The translations under genes and the position numbers were made by a program. This document shows, one piece after another, positions 37,236 to 49,158 of a stretch of 64,000 nucleotides of DNA; the stretch's first letter is position 1, and each line of letters starts with the position of its first letter. The notes under the pieces were generated by a model, which saw only the letters and a program-made list of their open reading frames with translations, searched no databases and had not been told where the DNA came from. The DNA comes from Gonatopus flavifemur (taxonomy: Eukaryota > Arthropoda > Insecta > Hymenoptera > Dryinidae): assembly GCA_018340375.1 (NCBI GenBank), contig JAFFJZ010000055.1, positions 496,001-560,000 of the forward strand, given 5' to 3'.

Positions 37236-40104
37236 CAGGGCTGTGGAGTCGGAGTCGGGAGTCGGAGTCGAGGAGTCGTGGAATGATGGATGAAGTCGAA
37301 AGGGGAGTCGGAGTCGAATGTTATTTCATCGACTCCGACTCCACTTTCGACTCCTTATAAAAAAAGTTAGTTTTCATGAAAGTGAGTTAGAAAAATATTA
37401 CGAGAACGTCCTGTAGTATATGAAAAGAACGTTTTCAGAACGTGTTTTGCTGCATTAAAAGTGAAAATGCTGTAAAAATATGTGCTTTTGGAGGTTAAGA
37501 CTCGCAGAACCTAGGCTATGTTTTTAAAACATTCAGAGAACTTCGTGTGCTCTTTGGAATATATTTTCATTTCTTTGACTCATTTTTGAGAATACACATA
37601 TTCAATCTTCTGATCATTCAATTGTAATAAACTCATATTACATTGAGAGAAAAAAAATCTTAAACTAAGAACATATTGGTCTGACCGAGTCCGATCCGAT
37701 ATTTTCTTGATTCAAGAAAACTTTCTTCGAAAGAAGAAATTACTCAGTTTGAAACTATACAGTATGATATAGACAAAATTTTCTTACTCCAAGTACACAT
37801 TTTCTTAAGATAAGAAAAAAAATATATTCTTAGATTAAAAAAATATGTTCTTCTGATTAAGCTAATTTTTTTCTCAGTGTAATAGATTCCAACAGTGGTT
37901 CCATAATGAACTCTTATGGTGGATCTCAGGTGCATCAGTTGAGAGATGAAATTTGCATGCAAAAAATTTTTTCAATTTTTCTCCAACACAAACGAGGGAT
38001 TCATATATGAATTTATGGACAATTATTTCCACACGTTGATTCGAAGTCCAAAGTGTAATGTTTGGAAATCAAATGCATAGAGGTCTCTGTTGACATAAAT
38101 AAGATAAATCTAGAAATGAGAGTAGGGATTGATGTGTTTGTTTTCATGATCTGTTCGATAAGAAGGTGCTATAATTCTTCATATCAATGGAAATATAAAG
38201 GTATGAGAATGGAGAAAGAGAGTCATAGAACATTTCAAGTGGGAATGTAACGTCCCCATAAAACTGTGATCATTCAAAGAATTAATTGATCATTAAAGAA
38301 TCAATTGATTCTTATCAAAATTAAATTTTTCCAATGAGAGATGTACAAATTTCGAATTAGTACATTTCTCATTTCAGACTCAAAAGATTCTAAATAAGTT
38401 CGAATCATTTTTCATCAGAGATTTGCACTATCAATCGTTCTGAATGATTTCGTTTCTGCAGGGAGAGCTAAGGTCGTTGCAGGACTTGTTGAAATCCCAT
38501 ATAGGTATACAGCATAGGAGTAGAAAAAGAATTTTTAAGAATCCATATTGAATTCAAACGATCCAACCTATGAAGATCACCTAGATTTATCAGAATCCAC
38601 AAAGAAACCTAAGCTAGACGAAGATGCAATAGGAGTATCAAATCCACGTGTACGATTTGAATTTGAATTCAACTCTTCGTTGAACGAAGTAGAAAAATTC
38701 AATAGAAAATCGAATATCACTGTCCGAGAGACTATAAAGGAATATCCACTGATAGTTCAAGATGCTGCCAGAGCTGTTATAGGCTTGCCATCTACACAAG
38801 TCAGTGTTAAAAGACTGTTTTCTTCTTTCAGAATCATCAAATCAGATTCACGCGCTTCTCTGAAAAATGATTTGATAGAAGCCATTATATTCTTGAGAAC
38901 GAATTCTTAATCGACTATTTGATCATTTTAAAATTTTTCATAGATTGTTATATTCATGTTCCAAATAAATTCCAAATTTCTTATGCAAAATTTTGTTTCG
39001 ATTAATGTATTCCAGATAGTGTAAAAGTTGTATTACGACAGTATTGCAATGAATACGAAAGTTTCAAATGGCAGATAAGTCCTCAATTATTACCTAATTA
39101 TTCAAGAAGCTCCATACTGCTCGTTTCCAACGAATCTTGCATCACTCCATGCTAATTTGCTTAATAGATTTATATTGCACTTATTCTTATTACCAGAACG
39201 GAGATCGTTTTGGAGTTGTTTGAGAATCATTCGCAGATTGTGTTGATTCACTGATGTGTTATCAGAAATGTGACAGATTTACAAACACTAGAGGAAATAT
39301 GGGAAGTTAATTCTCACTTTAATGGCGGATTCCATCCCCTGGTCGTGGGAGAATTATTTTTCCATCAAAAATAGGGGATTTGTCCTCCATTTTGAGGAAC
39401 TATTCTGTTTTTTGGGTGTTGAATCCTTCAAAAAGTAAGGGCAAACTCTACCAAATCAGGATGTCAAGTTCCGTATTCATGGTGGAATATTTTTTGTTAA
39501 ATATCCCACATTTATTTCTTAAAGTGGATTCAGAAACAAAATATTTTTCATTTATTGATTCTTGTGTTTATTATATTTCGAAATAATCAAGAAACGTGCT
39601 TTTTCATCCACCCTGTTGGTTCTAATTGTTCAATAAGCTGCTGCATATAAAAACATACAAATTTATGTACCGCATCAGATCAACGGTTCATGAATGAAAG
39701 TTTTAGAGGAAATTGTTTGTCGAAAGTTGTTGACGAAGTTTTTTTCTAACATTTGGAATATTTATATCTGTCGAACAATATTGATGGGAGAAATAATTCA
39801 TGCATACCATTTTGTAATAGAACATTGAAATTAGTTATGACTTGGAAGTCTGTTAATTGTTTGCATTTTAGCCTCGACATATTTAGCGAATCGAACTTGA
39901 ATAATATATCAATAAATAAAATATTCAAACACAGGTCGAAAAACCTCGATAACGAATAATGTCTATCTTATGTCCAAGTTTGGTTCTTTTGAAATTTTTA
40001 TTCATGGGAATAAACACTAGAGCCGGAGTCGGAGTCGGAGTCGGAAATTTTAAGTGGTCGGGAGTCGGAGTCGGCTGTGTAAAAGCTTCGACTCCGCAGC
40101 CCTG
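37236..40104 (+). mobile_element. hAT element with GGAGTC-rich ends
   Basis: It begins CAGGGCTGTGGAGTCGGAG and ends GACTCCGCAGCCCTG. The flanks ATTATGAC (37228-37235) and ATTATCAT (40105-40112) agree at 6 of 8 positions. Both ends have arrays of GGAGTCGGAGTC, which serve as subterminal repeats. A hAT dimerisation-domain ORF lies inside on the plus strand, so this is a decayed once-autonomous element of 2.87 kb. Confidence 0.75.
38548..38910 (+). pseudogene. hAT transposase, C-terminal dimerisation domain
   Basis: The open frame ends with YPLIVQDAARAVIGLPSTQ, SVKRLFSSFR and a LKNDLIEAIIFLRTN block, the characteristic C-terminal dimerisation domain (Dimer_Tnp_hAT). There is no in-frame ATG near its start, and the upstream catalytic domain is not recognisable in the element, so the gene is truncated or eroded. 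It may have been the last exon of the transposase. Confidence 0.8.
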
Positions 40105-40112
40105 ATTATCAT

Positions 40113-40900
40113 CATGGAACATGATCATTGAGAAAAATCGTTCAATTGAATATTCAATAACTAGAAAGTTCAGTTACCATCCATGAAACTCCATTCATCA
40201 TTTAATTCTTCATTCTATTCAAATGAACCCATACAGCACACTAGTTCAGTTACAATTCATGAAGAGTTCAATTGGGATTCAAAGGATTCATTATGAGTAC
40301 TTAAGAATTCTTTTGGAATTTTCGGGGCGAGTGGGAATGTTTTTATACACATTTTCGACAATTACACAGGGGGAAAAAAATTTGCTAAAACAGCGAATCT
40401 AAAAAATTGACTTTGTTAGTACAACAAATCTTCTTGCTGAAGTAGCAAAAACTTTGCTATAACAGCATAAATCTTGCTCTTTGAGCGAGCGCTTTTGATC
40501 TAGCAATTCGACTTCGTAGATATCCAGATTGCTAGGAAAAATTTGCTGAAATAGCAAATATCTTGCTAAAAGAGCAAAATTTCTGGTAAAATAGCAAACG
40601 CTCTGCTAATTCAGCAAAGATTTTTTAGACTCGTTATTTCAGCAAGCAATTTTCTATGCGGGTAGGTTTTCAAAAGTTGTGGTCGGTGAAATTCAATTAG
40701 TATAGCAGAATTCTGACTGTATTTGCAGACCCATTTTTACTAGTATAGAAAAGGAGGAAACGCTATGCAAGCACTCTCGTGTAGAATGTGCAACGTTTAT
40801 TACATTTTCAGTTCAAGAGAAGTCAGTAAGACTTTGGCTCAATGTGAGGAACAGCATAATATGCCTGCAGAGGAAGGTGGTAATGAGCCAGCACAGAAAC
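40113..40900. other. Spacer containing a GCTAAAACAGC-rich MITE
   Basis: Between about 40367 and 40665 short palindromes such as TTTGCTAAAACAGC, TTTGCTATAACAGC and their complements recur. The segment is bracketed by GGGGGAAAAAAATTTGCT and AGCAAGCAATTTTC. No gene seen. Confidence 0.5.
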
Positions 40901-40901
40901 T

Positions 40902-43900
40902 GTGGGAGATTTCACGGATGATTTGACAAACATTAACGAGCACATTGACAGGGAAGAGGATGAAAATCAAGATCAAGAAACGACTGAACCCAACGGTTTT
41001 AGACTACTAATTCCGTTTGCATTTATTGTAGTAAGGATCGGAAGAGACATCAAGGTCGCGAGCAGCAACTACTGTCATGTTCTACGAAAAATGGAATAGA
41101 AATTATCCAATCATTAGCAGCCGAAATGAATGAATGACTCAGATTTGATCAGAAATATTAATGCAAAAATTTCAGAGGAAGAAATGATTTTTTATCATGG
41201 AGTTTGTAAATTGAACTATAAAAACACAATTCGTCACAAGAAGTTGTCGCAAAAAGAGAAAACCCAATGGCATACATCGCGAGACATACACGGAACTGCG
41301 TTCCAAGAAGTGTGTCGATTCGTTTCGAGAGAAATTATTGAAAAACAACAGTCCTTTTGTTTGTCTTTTCTGAAAACACTATTCGTCGAAAATGCTAGAA
41401 GTCAGAATATAGGTGCACCTTGTGACGTCCTGGATGGAGCAAATCGTATTTTCTTTATTTATAATATGAAATTTTATTCAATATAATTCGTTTATTATAA
41501 TTTTAATTTCACTCTTTCTGTTTCAGGTAAACCAAACTATTCCATCTCAAAACTCTACTGTTACTCTTCCCAGTACGTCACTGAAAAAGTTTTTTATAAA
41601 AACTATCACACTGACTATTTCAATATCATATGAGTACATGATCAAACAAACTGTGAAAATGATAATAATCAACGTAATTATAGTTGTGTAAAACCCCTGA
41701 CACATGGTTAGGGGAAAATGAGGTAGCGTATATAGTGTCAGTTTATTCTACACAACTATCTCTGCAAATTATAATTACTTCACAATAATTAAAATTTTAC
41801 TTACTGTTTCAGGTTCGAAGGCTGTTCGAAGAAGGTCCTCTGTGGTACGTCCTGTCAATGAAGATCAAAATCCAAGTCCGTGGATTGAAGAAGAATTGAA
41901 TCTTTTATGAGTATGTGGTACTCGCGGTAGTTTGATGATATATGGTTCAAATTCCGCAGGTGCCCGTATTCTTAATCGATGCATACAGCAATTACAAACA
42001 TCCAGACAATAATTCTCCAAACAATAATACAACTCGTGTTATGTTCACATTATGCTCTTATCACAATCGGAATTAAAATTTGGAATAATTCTACACTGAG
42101 CGATTGCAAAATTCACTTGAAATCTTCAATTTTCCACTGATCCATCAAAGTTGAGTAGTTCTATATATATATAGATCAACAATACAAGTCTGATTTATTA
42201 TCTTAACTTCACGAATATGAATTTTACACACAAAAAAATCCTTTGTTCTTTGAATATCAATCAATTCTCGGAACGATTGGATAGTATGGATAGGAGATAG
42301 TATCAAGGTAGGTTGTCGAACTTCAAGAAAACTCTTCTTTTTTACTTTCACTTATACTCAACTGACAATTTTATTTCTAAAACAAACTTTCAACACTGAC
42401 ATTCAATCTGTTCAATTAAATGGAACAATTCTCCATGAATTTACTTAGTAATTTTATTTAAGTGTGTTAATTATTATTTTATTTAGTTTCAACGGGAACT
42501 TGTTACTTATTATTTCTTTTTCTCATTCACGATTTCTTTGTAGGGAATTATTTGAAACTGTATAAATGTATAAAACTCGTTACAAAGGGAAGTATATTGA
42601 AAACGGCCTTGCAAGTCGAAGATCGCGGCGTAACTTGTGCTCGTTGAAACATGCAACGAAACGTACTTCTCCTATAGAGTGCGTCTCGGTGCGACTTGTT
42701 CTTCTTCTCTCTTCCACTCGCAAGCTTCATGCAAGAGTTTCGGAGATCATGTATTGCCTACGTGATTTCTCAAGAAGAGCATCTTATCTAGTAGTCTAAA
42801 CATCCTTTCTCTTCGATTCTCTTTTATACTTCTTCTTATTCGAATTTCACTTGTGCAATGAATTTTGATAGTCATAATTATTATATGATTATATCTTATT
42901 ATAATTCGAATGTACATATAGTAGGATGGTTTTTCCTTATATTCTATGCAATATTTCAAGCTTATGGAAGGGAATTTCCAATACTTATTATTGACTCTAT
43001 AAGTTTCGTATAACTCATTTTTCAATAATTCGAAACAATAATCTGTCAATTCAAATAAACGTGTTCAACAATCAATTTGTGTAATTTATTTCGAAGAATA
43101 TTCCATTCTGTCATATACTACCTTCAAACGTTATTCCTAAGTTTCACTTTATCCTTTTATCACGTTCTGCCTGCATATGTCTTCGAATTTTCCAGACAAT
43201 GGAGACCACGTTCCTTTTCGTACTTGAAATTTATGACAAGAACAGATGTCCTTGTTTTTCCATTCTACTTCATGTATAAGAGTTTCTAATATAATCATTC
43301 TATTGTGAATTGGCTCGTGAGAAATTCAGAAATGAAGAAATTTGACGAATTGATATAGAGTCTTGTCTCTTTGAAAGGAGGCCCGGGCCAGAAGAAAAGG
43401 TGCTTTCATGGTTTTATGGCTTTATGGCTTCATGGCTACCTGTCATAAACTTCATATGTACATAGTATCCAAACAGGTGTGGCGCGTGTCAGTCACACTT
43501 ATTCCATTCATTAAGAGATTCATTCATTTTCTGTCTCACATAATATATTGCGAATAACCATTATCATTCATTACATGTCATTATTTGTTTGTATAATTAA
43601 TACAATCTTATTCTATTACTTAGTATATTCCGTTATAATTTAACTGTATGAATCAATTATTCAAATGGTACAAATCAATCGAATCAAGTTATCTCACGAA
43701 TGTGACATAACAATAATCGTACATTTGACATATTGTTATATAGTTAATATTGATTATTTAAATAATTCATTTAGCATATTATTCCATTTGAGTAATAGAA
43801 TAATCCCTTCGATTTGAACTATCTATCGAAGTAGAATCTATTTAAATTCAGTCCATCATTCAACGATTATTCCCTCGGTCAATAATCGCTACTGTTCACT

Positions 43901-45566
43901 ACTCATTGTTTGAACAATTCCAAGTGGTTAAGGTCAACCATTGTCAGACATTTTGATTTTGTTGATGATGTTATTGTCTGAACAATGTTAGTCATCTCCC
44001 ATAACCATTCATCATACAGAAATAAAAGATTTATCATTCTTATGTGTTCTCACATGTGTATATAAGAATTATCCGAATAAATTTCATAATTTCATTGAAA
44101 ATGTATGAAAAAAATGACTGTCATATGTGGTAAGCAGTCATCACAAATCGATAGTGAAAAATAATTATAGAGAATATTGAATATTGAATAGTTTTCTTAT
44201 GAATACTAATTCTTCATGGAAAAATTTATAGAATAATAATTATAATTCCTTTATGGGGAAATTTATATTTCATGTGGGAAAACGATCGTCATAATAAAAT
44301 TTCGAAAATTTTTCATGGAGGGACGTTACAACCTGTACATGTAGAACCCCACGGTTTAGATAACAGACTAGTGAAAACTTTTCATAAAAGGATTAATATT
44401 GTGATGTTTAATAACAGAAGAGTAGTTAAACCATACAACGGTTTTTTACTGAAAAATTATATGACACTTTAGAGAATCAAGATATTCTGAATAGGGCTGT
44501 ATTGATTTTGAGATCACAAATTAGGAACATTGAACGCAATCCATTGCCACAACAATTAACAGCAAATGATTTAATCAAAGGCGAATGCGAGGTTCCACCA
44601 TTACTTCTTGATTTTTATACAAAGTTGATAGCTGGCAGTTATCGTAGCCAACGTAATGTTCACACAAGGAGGATCGCTCAATCACACGCTGAAGATATTA
44701 TTTTCTCATCATCAAATGGTAAAATCGAACCTGAAGAACATTTAAGTCTCGGGATGACTATCAAAAGTCTAACTAATAGCAAAACTTGTGAGTCTTCTAA
44801 ATAATTACGGGCATTGGTGTAGCTACACTGTTTTAGAAGAACTAGAAACTGAAGTGACATTCACTTCCAGTCAGCAATCTGATACTTGTCCTGAAGACAT
44901 TATACGTTACAATAATCTTGGCACAGGACTAGCGTTCGATAATTTTGATAGGTATGTAGATACAACTAGCAGTAAGGATACATTACACGATACAGTCGGG
45001 ATAATATTCCGAAATATTAGTGACCTTCCTCAAGATCATTTACCAAATATTACTGGAATACAACTTCCTTCAACATCAATGAAGTATCCCAAAATTGAGC
45101 CTGAATCACCTTCAAATCCTATTCAAAAGAGACGACGAACGATTGATGCAATCACGTTTGAATTGGAGTCTTATAATGAGAAGCCTAAATTTATGAAATC
45201 TTGGAGCCTGTTGAAAGCTCATGGCAATTGTGCGTACTTGAAAATCTTCACAAAATAAATCATATCAATCTCGCCGGGGTACTTTCTCACGTTTTGATTT
45301 TGCCAAACACACCAGCATGGGTTGGATTCAACAGGATGATTCACATTGATCGTAGAAAAGCAAATGATTTCATACTTAACTACGATCAATTCTTCACCAA
45401 CAAATATTGCGGTTGTAATGGAAACCATGGAGCAGACTCAAAAAGTAGCTTTGGAATGTGGCGAAAAATATATGGAAGTCACTTATGATTTAGTAGGTAT
45501 AGCTAAGATTGCATTGCAAATTCAGAGTATTGAAAAACCGAGATTTGATAATTTGTTCATCCTTAT
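40902..45566 (+). pseudogene. Decayed gene of an uncharacterised TE-associated family
   Basis: Coding remnants on the plus strand run in order: an acidic stretch (40902-41000), CIYCSKDRKRHQG (about 41010-41055), the ISEEEMIFYHGVCKLNY module with EKTQWHTSRDIHG (41130-41420), then, after an insertion, 44331-44470, 44502-44804 (IKGECEVPPLL, LSLGMTIKSLT), 44788-45258 (GTGLAFDNFD, LHDTVGI) and 45201-45560. Several frameshifts and a premature stop are present. The family occurs widely in insects and cnidarians as uncharacterised multi-copy proteins, to my knowledge without assigned function. Its 3' end is cut at about 45566 by an LTR element. Confidence 0.55.
41421..44330. mobile_element. 2.9-kb element with TGTRACGTCC ends, TSD ACCT
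   Basis: It begins TGTGACGTCC and ends GGACGTTACA, and is flanked by ACCT at 41417-41420 and 44331-44334. Removing it with one ACCT joins the two coding pieces in frame (...NIGAP then VHVEPH...), which proves the boundaries. No gag or pol is visible. It could be a very long solo LTR or a large non-autonomous derivative. Its termini share TGTRACGTCC with the LTR start of the env/Tudor retrotransposon. Related pieces lie at 47482-47602 and 54984-57472. Confidence 0.7.
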
Positions 45567-45570
45567 TTCC

Positions 45571-45878
45571 TGTACGATACTGTGAATAACGTGGAGGTGA
45601 AAGAACGTCATGCACTCAATGTGCTTTATAAAGAATTGATTATTATTACTAAAAATACTTTATATTTGATTTATTGTTCTTCCATCTCCCTTTCTCGCAC
45701 TGCATTAATTCTTTGACCTTATTATTTAATTAAAGACATATGTCAATTCAATTTATAATTTACATATAAGGTTACACTGCTCACAATAATAATGTAATAA
45801 AATTCTAATTTGAAACTGCAAAGTATAGTTCGAAAATAAAGCGAAGGAAAAAATCAAAAATCGTAGCGGGACGTTACA
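45571..45878 (-). repeat. 3' LTR of copy A (308 bp)
   Basis: On the minus strand it starts TGTAACGTCCCGCTACG and ends ATCGTACA. It is nearly identical to 57479-57786. The TG...CA ends are standard for gypsy-type LTRs. Confidence 0.85.
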
Positions 45879-45944
45879 TCTCCCCCCTGATTTTTGAAAA
45901 TTTCTTTCGTAAAAATTTGCGAAAGTTTTGAAAAGAAATTTTCA

Positions 45945-46638
45945 TCAAACAGCGAGGCTGGTTACCAAACGCCTGTACCGTTGGCTGACATTCGGTAAAA
46001 TCTCTTCAGCTTGGTTATACACAACAGTTGCATCTCCCAGCGACAACTTCCTGCTCGCCTCCACCCCTTCCAGATGAAGTACTATATCGTTGAGAACCAA
46101 TGAATCTCTAATCAAGTCTACTATCAAACTCCTGTCCCCGTATATGTATTCTAAAAACACTTCTATTTCTTCTCCCATCAAGAGCACTCTCAACCTTTTA
46201 AGGAGATCTTCACTCCAACTTTCACTGTTCCTACATTTAATGGAATCCATGGCACATGGAATAGCGTTCCACGGTGTCCTTATAAATTCCCATGACAGTC
46301 TTTTTGTGTTATTATAATGTTCTGTAATTAATTTCCCATTATCCCCTAACCACAAAATCAATAACCCATTTTCATCTACACTTTGAACTACTGCTCTTTC
46401 CCACGTCATATTGTAGTTTACTGCGCATAGGGTTCCTGCGCGAAGATTTTCTCGTTCCAGCATGAAATGGTTGGTCTCGTTCGGATCATTGTAGACCCTC
46501 CCAGGTCTAGTTTATCGTAGTCCATAGGTGTGGTAATGTAGAAGAGCTCAGGTGATTCGAAGTATGTCACCGTTGCTCCAAAACACATCGAGAGGCCCTC
46601 CAGATTTCTCCTGGAGATGATGTCGTGGTCATTGTTCC
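45945..46638 (-). pseudogene. Tudor-domain ORF of copy A, frameshifted
   Basis: It matches the intact ORF at 57853-58542. One base is missing just after the start codon and another near 46498, splitting it into two frames (46418-46663 and 45945-46463). The core Tudor segment (LCAVNYNMTWERAVV, LWLGDNGK) lies in the second frame. Confidence 0.8.
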
Positions 46639-46659
46639 TGAAATTAGAGTGAGTTAATT

Positions 46660-47476
46660 TCATCTATAACGTCCTCTACGTTTATGGGGGTATCTTGAGC
46701 CTTGATTTGACGGGTGATGGGTATTTTATTTTGTTTTTCAATCAAGTCTTCATATTTATTTATCTTTTTATTCTTTCTCAGTTCCTTAGGGGTTTGGTCC
46801 CCTTTCGCGAGATGCACTAGTAGATGCGTAAGGGAGCCACAACACGCTCCCAATAAATGAAAGCTACACCCGCACAATGAATGTAACGTATAGCCATGTA
46901 TAAGAGTTCCGAATAAAAGTTTCAAAAGAGAAATTATAGTCAATAACCCGAACACTGCAGAATTTATCTGTCCAAAAATTAACAAATTGTCCCAAATTTT
47001 CCTTCCCGTGGTTTCAGCCTACTTTTCGATAGTATTAACATCTACTAAATTATACATAGAAACCGTTCCAGAGGGGATTTCTCTTCCAGAAGCTCCTCGC
47101 GCTATCGTGTGTAGTATGGCTGTTTGTTCGGCTGGAAAAATGATGTGTTGCCGATACTCATTCAGTTGCTTGGTCGAATAGATACCACTGGTGGCCAGGT
47201 GCTCCGGCACTAAATATTCCCATTTTGGTGGTTCCAATGGCCTGATCGTCTGTGGTTCCGGTTGCCGATGTTGCGCCGGTGGCCAACTTAACCAACTTCC
47301 TTCGATGTTAAACATAACAGGGAGGGCTGGATCGCATCCTCTCTCTGTGCCATATTTTATTAATATTCTTGTATTGGGAATGAGGAACATTTCTTTCTCC
47401 CCTGCGAACACTGGTAGTTCTTGATAACATTTTTGAGTTTCTCTCAATTTGACATCCACAGCAACGCACTTCATAA
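46660..47476 (-). pseudogene. Envelope-like glycoprotein, C-terminal fragment (copy A)
   Basis: It corresponds to the last ~265 residues of the env gene described for copy C, including the hydrophobic membrane segment (FGLLTIISLLKLLFG). A stop (TAG) lies near 47018. It is truncated at its 5' end by the junction at 47481. Confidence 0.8.
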
Positions 47477-47481
47477 TGTGT

Positions 47482-47602
47482 TGTGACGTCCTGGATTGAG
47501 CAAGTTATATTTTTCTTTATTTATAATATGACATTTATTCGCCATAATTTGTTTTTCTATAATTTAATTTCACTCGGTTTTGTTTCAGAATAATCGAACT
47601 GT
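47482..47602 (+). repeat. 5' fragment of the TGTGACGTCC element
   Basis: It begins TGTGACGTCCTGGATTGAGC and resembles the first 121 bp of the element at 41421, including TTTATTTATAATATGA and a TTTCAG end. It sits exactly between retrotransposon copies A and B. Confidence 0.7.
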
Positions 47603-47790
47603 TGTAACGTCCCGCTACGATTTTTGATTTTTTCCTTCGCTTTATTTTCGAACTATACTTTGCAGTTTCAAATTAGAATTTTATTACATTATTATTGTGA
47701 GCAGTGTAACCTTATATGTAAATTATAAATTGAATTGACATATGTCTTTAATTAAATAATAAGGTCAAAGAATTAATGCAGTGCGAGAAA
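47603..47790 (+). repeat. Truncated 5' LTR of copy B
   Basis: It begins TGTAACGTCCCGCTACG and matches the first 188 of 308 bp of the LTR at 57479-57786. The rest of the LTR, the primer-binding site and the start of gag are missing. Confidence 0.85.
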
Positions 47791-48173
47791 TTGGATTTGG
47801 GAATCGACCAGGCGGGAGTTTCCCTCAAAGAAATGATACTTTCGTAAATAAAAATAATCCAAATCAAAACGCGAGGACAGATCCAGTGAGTTCAAATTTG
47901 AATTTTAGGAATGAACACGTAGAGAGAAATTTTAATAATAACAGAAGCGACTCACGTGTGACTTGTAGATATGGTAAAAAGTCCGGACATTCGATAGAGG
48001 AATGTCGTACCTTGAAGTACAGAAATGATCCGGGAAACGAGCAAGGTCACCCGAACGAAAGGGATGCGCGACGGGTGAACAGCATGCTGTCGCATCCAAA
48101 CGAAGTACAAAATCCTCTGGAAATAACTCTGGAAATTCCCATGGAACCTCAAGCGAGCACATCTACCGAATAA
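47781..48173 (+). pseudogene. Gag C-terminal part with zinc-knuckle remnant
   Basis: An Asn/Arg-rich stretch precedes CRYGKKSGHSIEEC. This is a CCHC knuckle (C-x2-C-x4-H-x4-C) in which the second Cys is Gly. Such knuckles in nucleocapsid bind genomic RNA. The upstream capsid is deleted. The frame ends at 48173, 21 bp before the protease frame. Confidence 0.75.
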
Positions 48174-48193
48174 ATTCCGTATCCGTACCCAGA

Positions 48194-48775
48194 GTGTGCT
48201 TGAAACAAAAAAATAGTAGATTAACATTGATGATAGATTCGGGCGCGGAAGTAAATTTATTGAAATTTTTTAAATTCTTTGGCAATCCAGAACAAGTGAA
48301 TACACATGAAAATATAACGTTAGTGGGTATTAATGTTAATAAAACACAAACTTTGGGATCGGTGTCGATAATTCTTCTAAATAAATCAGTAAAGTTTCAT
48401 TTGATTCATGACGACACCCCCATCCCAACCGACGGATTACTTGGAATTTCTCTCCTTTCACAAAATGATATCGTGATGAATTTCAAAGAAAATTTAATGC
48501 AGAATAAAGACTTTTCTATACCATTTATAACCGATAAAAATATTATTTTGCCCGCGAGAACGATAACAACGATTCAAGGTATAATATGCAACCCAGAAGT
48601 CAAAGAAGGTTTTATTGAGGGTAGTAAAATCAAAAATGGTATATTATATGGCCAGGCACTTGTGAAGAATGTAAAAGGGAAAGCTCTTCAAAATAGCGAA
48701 TACAAACACGGAGGAAGAGAAAATAAAAGTACCGATAGTCGAATCAGAAGAAGTGAAAGTAATAGGAGATCCTAG
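48194..48775 (+). CDS. Retrotransposon aspartic protease region
   Basis: LMIDSGAEVNLL near the start is the aspartic protease active site (DSGA). GLLGISLLSQNDI further on matches the second conserved block. It would cleave Gag-Pol. The frame is open for 193 codons, then shifts at about 48753 into the next segment leading to RT. Confidence 0.8.
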   Translation: MCLKQKNSRLTLMIDSGAEVNLLKFFKFFGNPEQVNTHENITLVGINVNKTQTLGSVSIILLNKSVKFHLIHDDTPIPTDGLLGISLLSQNDIVMNFKENLMQNKDFSIPFITDKNIILPARTITTIQGIICNPEVKEGFIEGSKIKNGILYGQALVKNVKGKALQNSEYKHGGRENKSTDSRIRRSESNRRS

Positions 48776-49040
48776 CAAGTACATATCCCTAAAAGGCTCC
48801 GAGGATGCTTTATCAACATGGGGAAAAGGTACAGGCAATCAAGTAGTTTCCGAGGAAACGAGTAATAAAAGTTATGTATTGAAAGTTCAGGAGGGAAATA
48901 ATGATAGAAATGCGGAAGAAAGAGTTCGCGAAATAATGGGGAAATTGAACACGGAGAATTTTAATGAAGAAGAATGTACAAGGTCCACGAGTGGATCTTT
49001 AACAGCCATGATTTGTATCATCTTCCGAATGATATGTTAA
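48753..49040 (+). pseudogene. Protease-RT linker segment
   Basis: Open for 95 codons, charged, with no domain. It runs toward the RT with a break near 49040-49158. The homologous part of copy C is at the right edge of the window. Confidence 0.5.
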
Positions 49041-49158
49041 CCCATACGAATGTTTTAAAGTGCCCTATTAGGCAAGCAGAAAAACAGTTGTTCATAAGAA
49101 ACAATATCGCTATCCTCCGGTACACAGAGAAGAAATAATTAAACAAACGAACGAACTG

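Larger units (their letters stand above)
45571..47481 (-). mobile_element. LTR retrotransposon copy A: 3' end only (LTR, Tudor ORF, env part)
   Basis: This minus-strand fragment matches 57479-59395 almost base for base: LTR, polypurine tract, Tudor ORF and the last ~265 codons of env. It stops abruptly at 47481. Both copies are also preceded by the same ATTTCC outside the LTR. No gag or pol remains. Confidence 0.85.

Noticed and set aside
46090..47424. Open frames on the plus strand opposite env and Tudor (copy A)
   Set aside because: They are antisense shadows of the minus-strand genes, repeated at the matching positions of copy C.
45945..47474. A host env-derived gene (syncytin-like)
   Set aside because: The fragment is broken by frameshifts and a stop, and is flanked by its own LTR.
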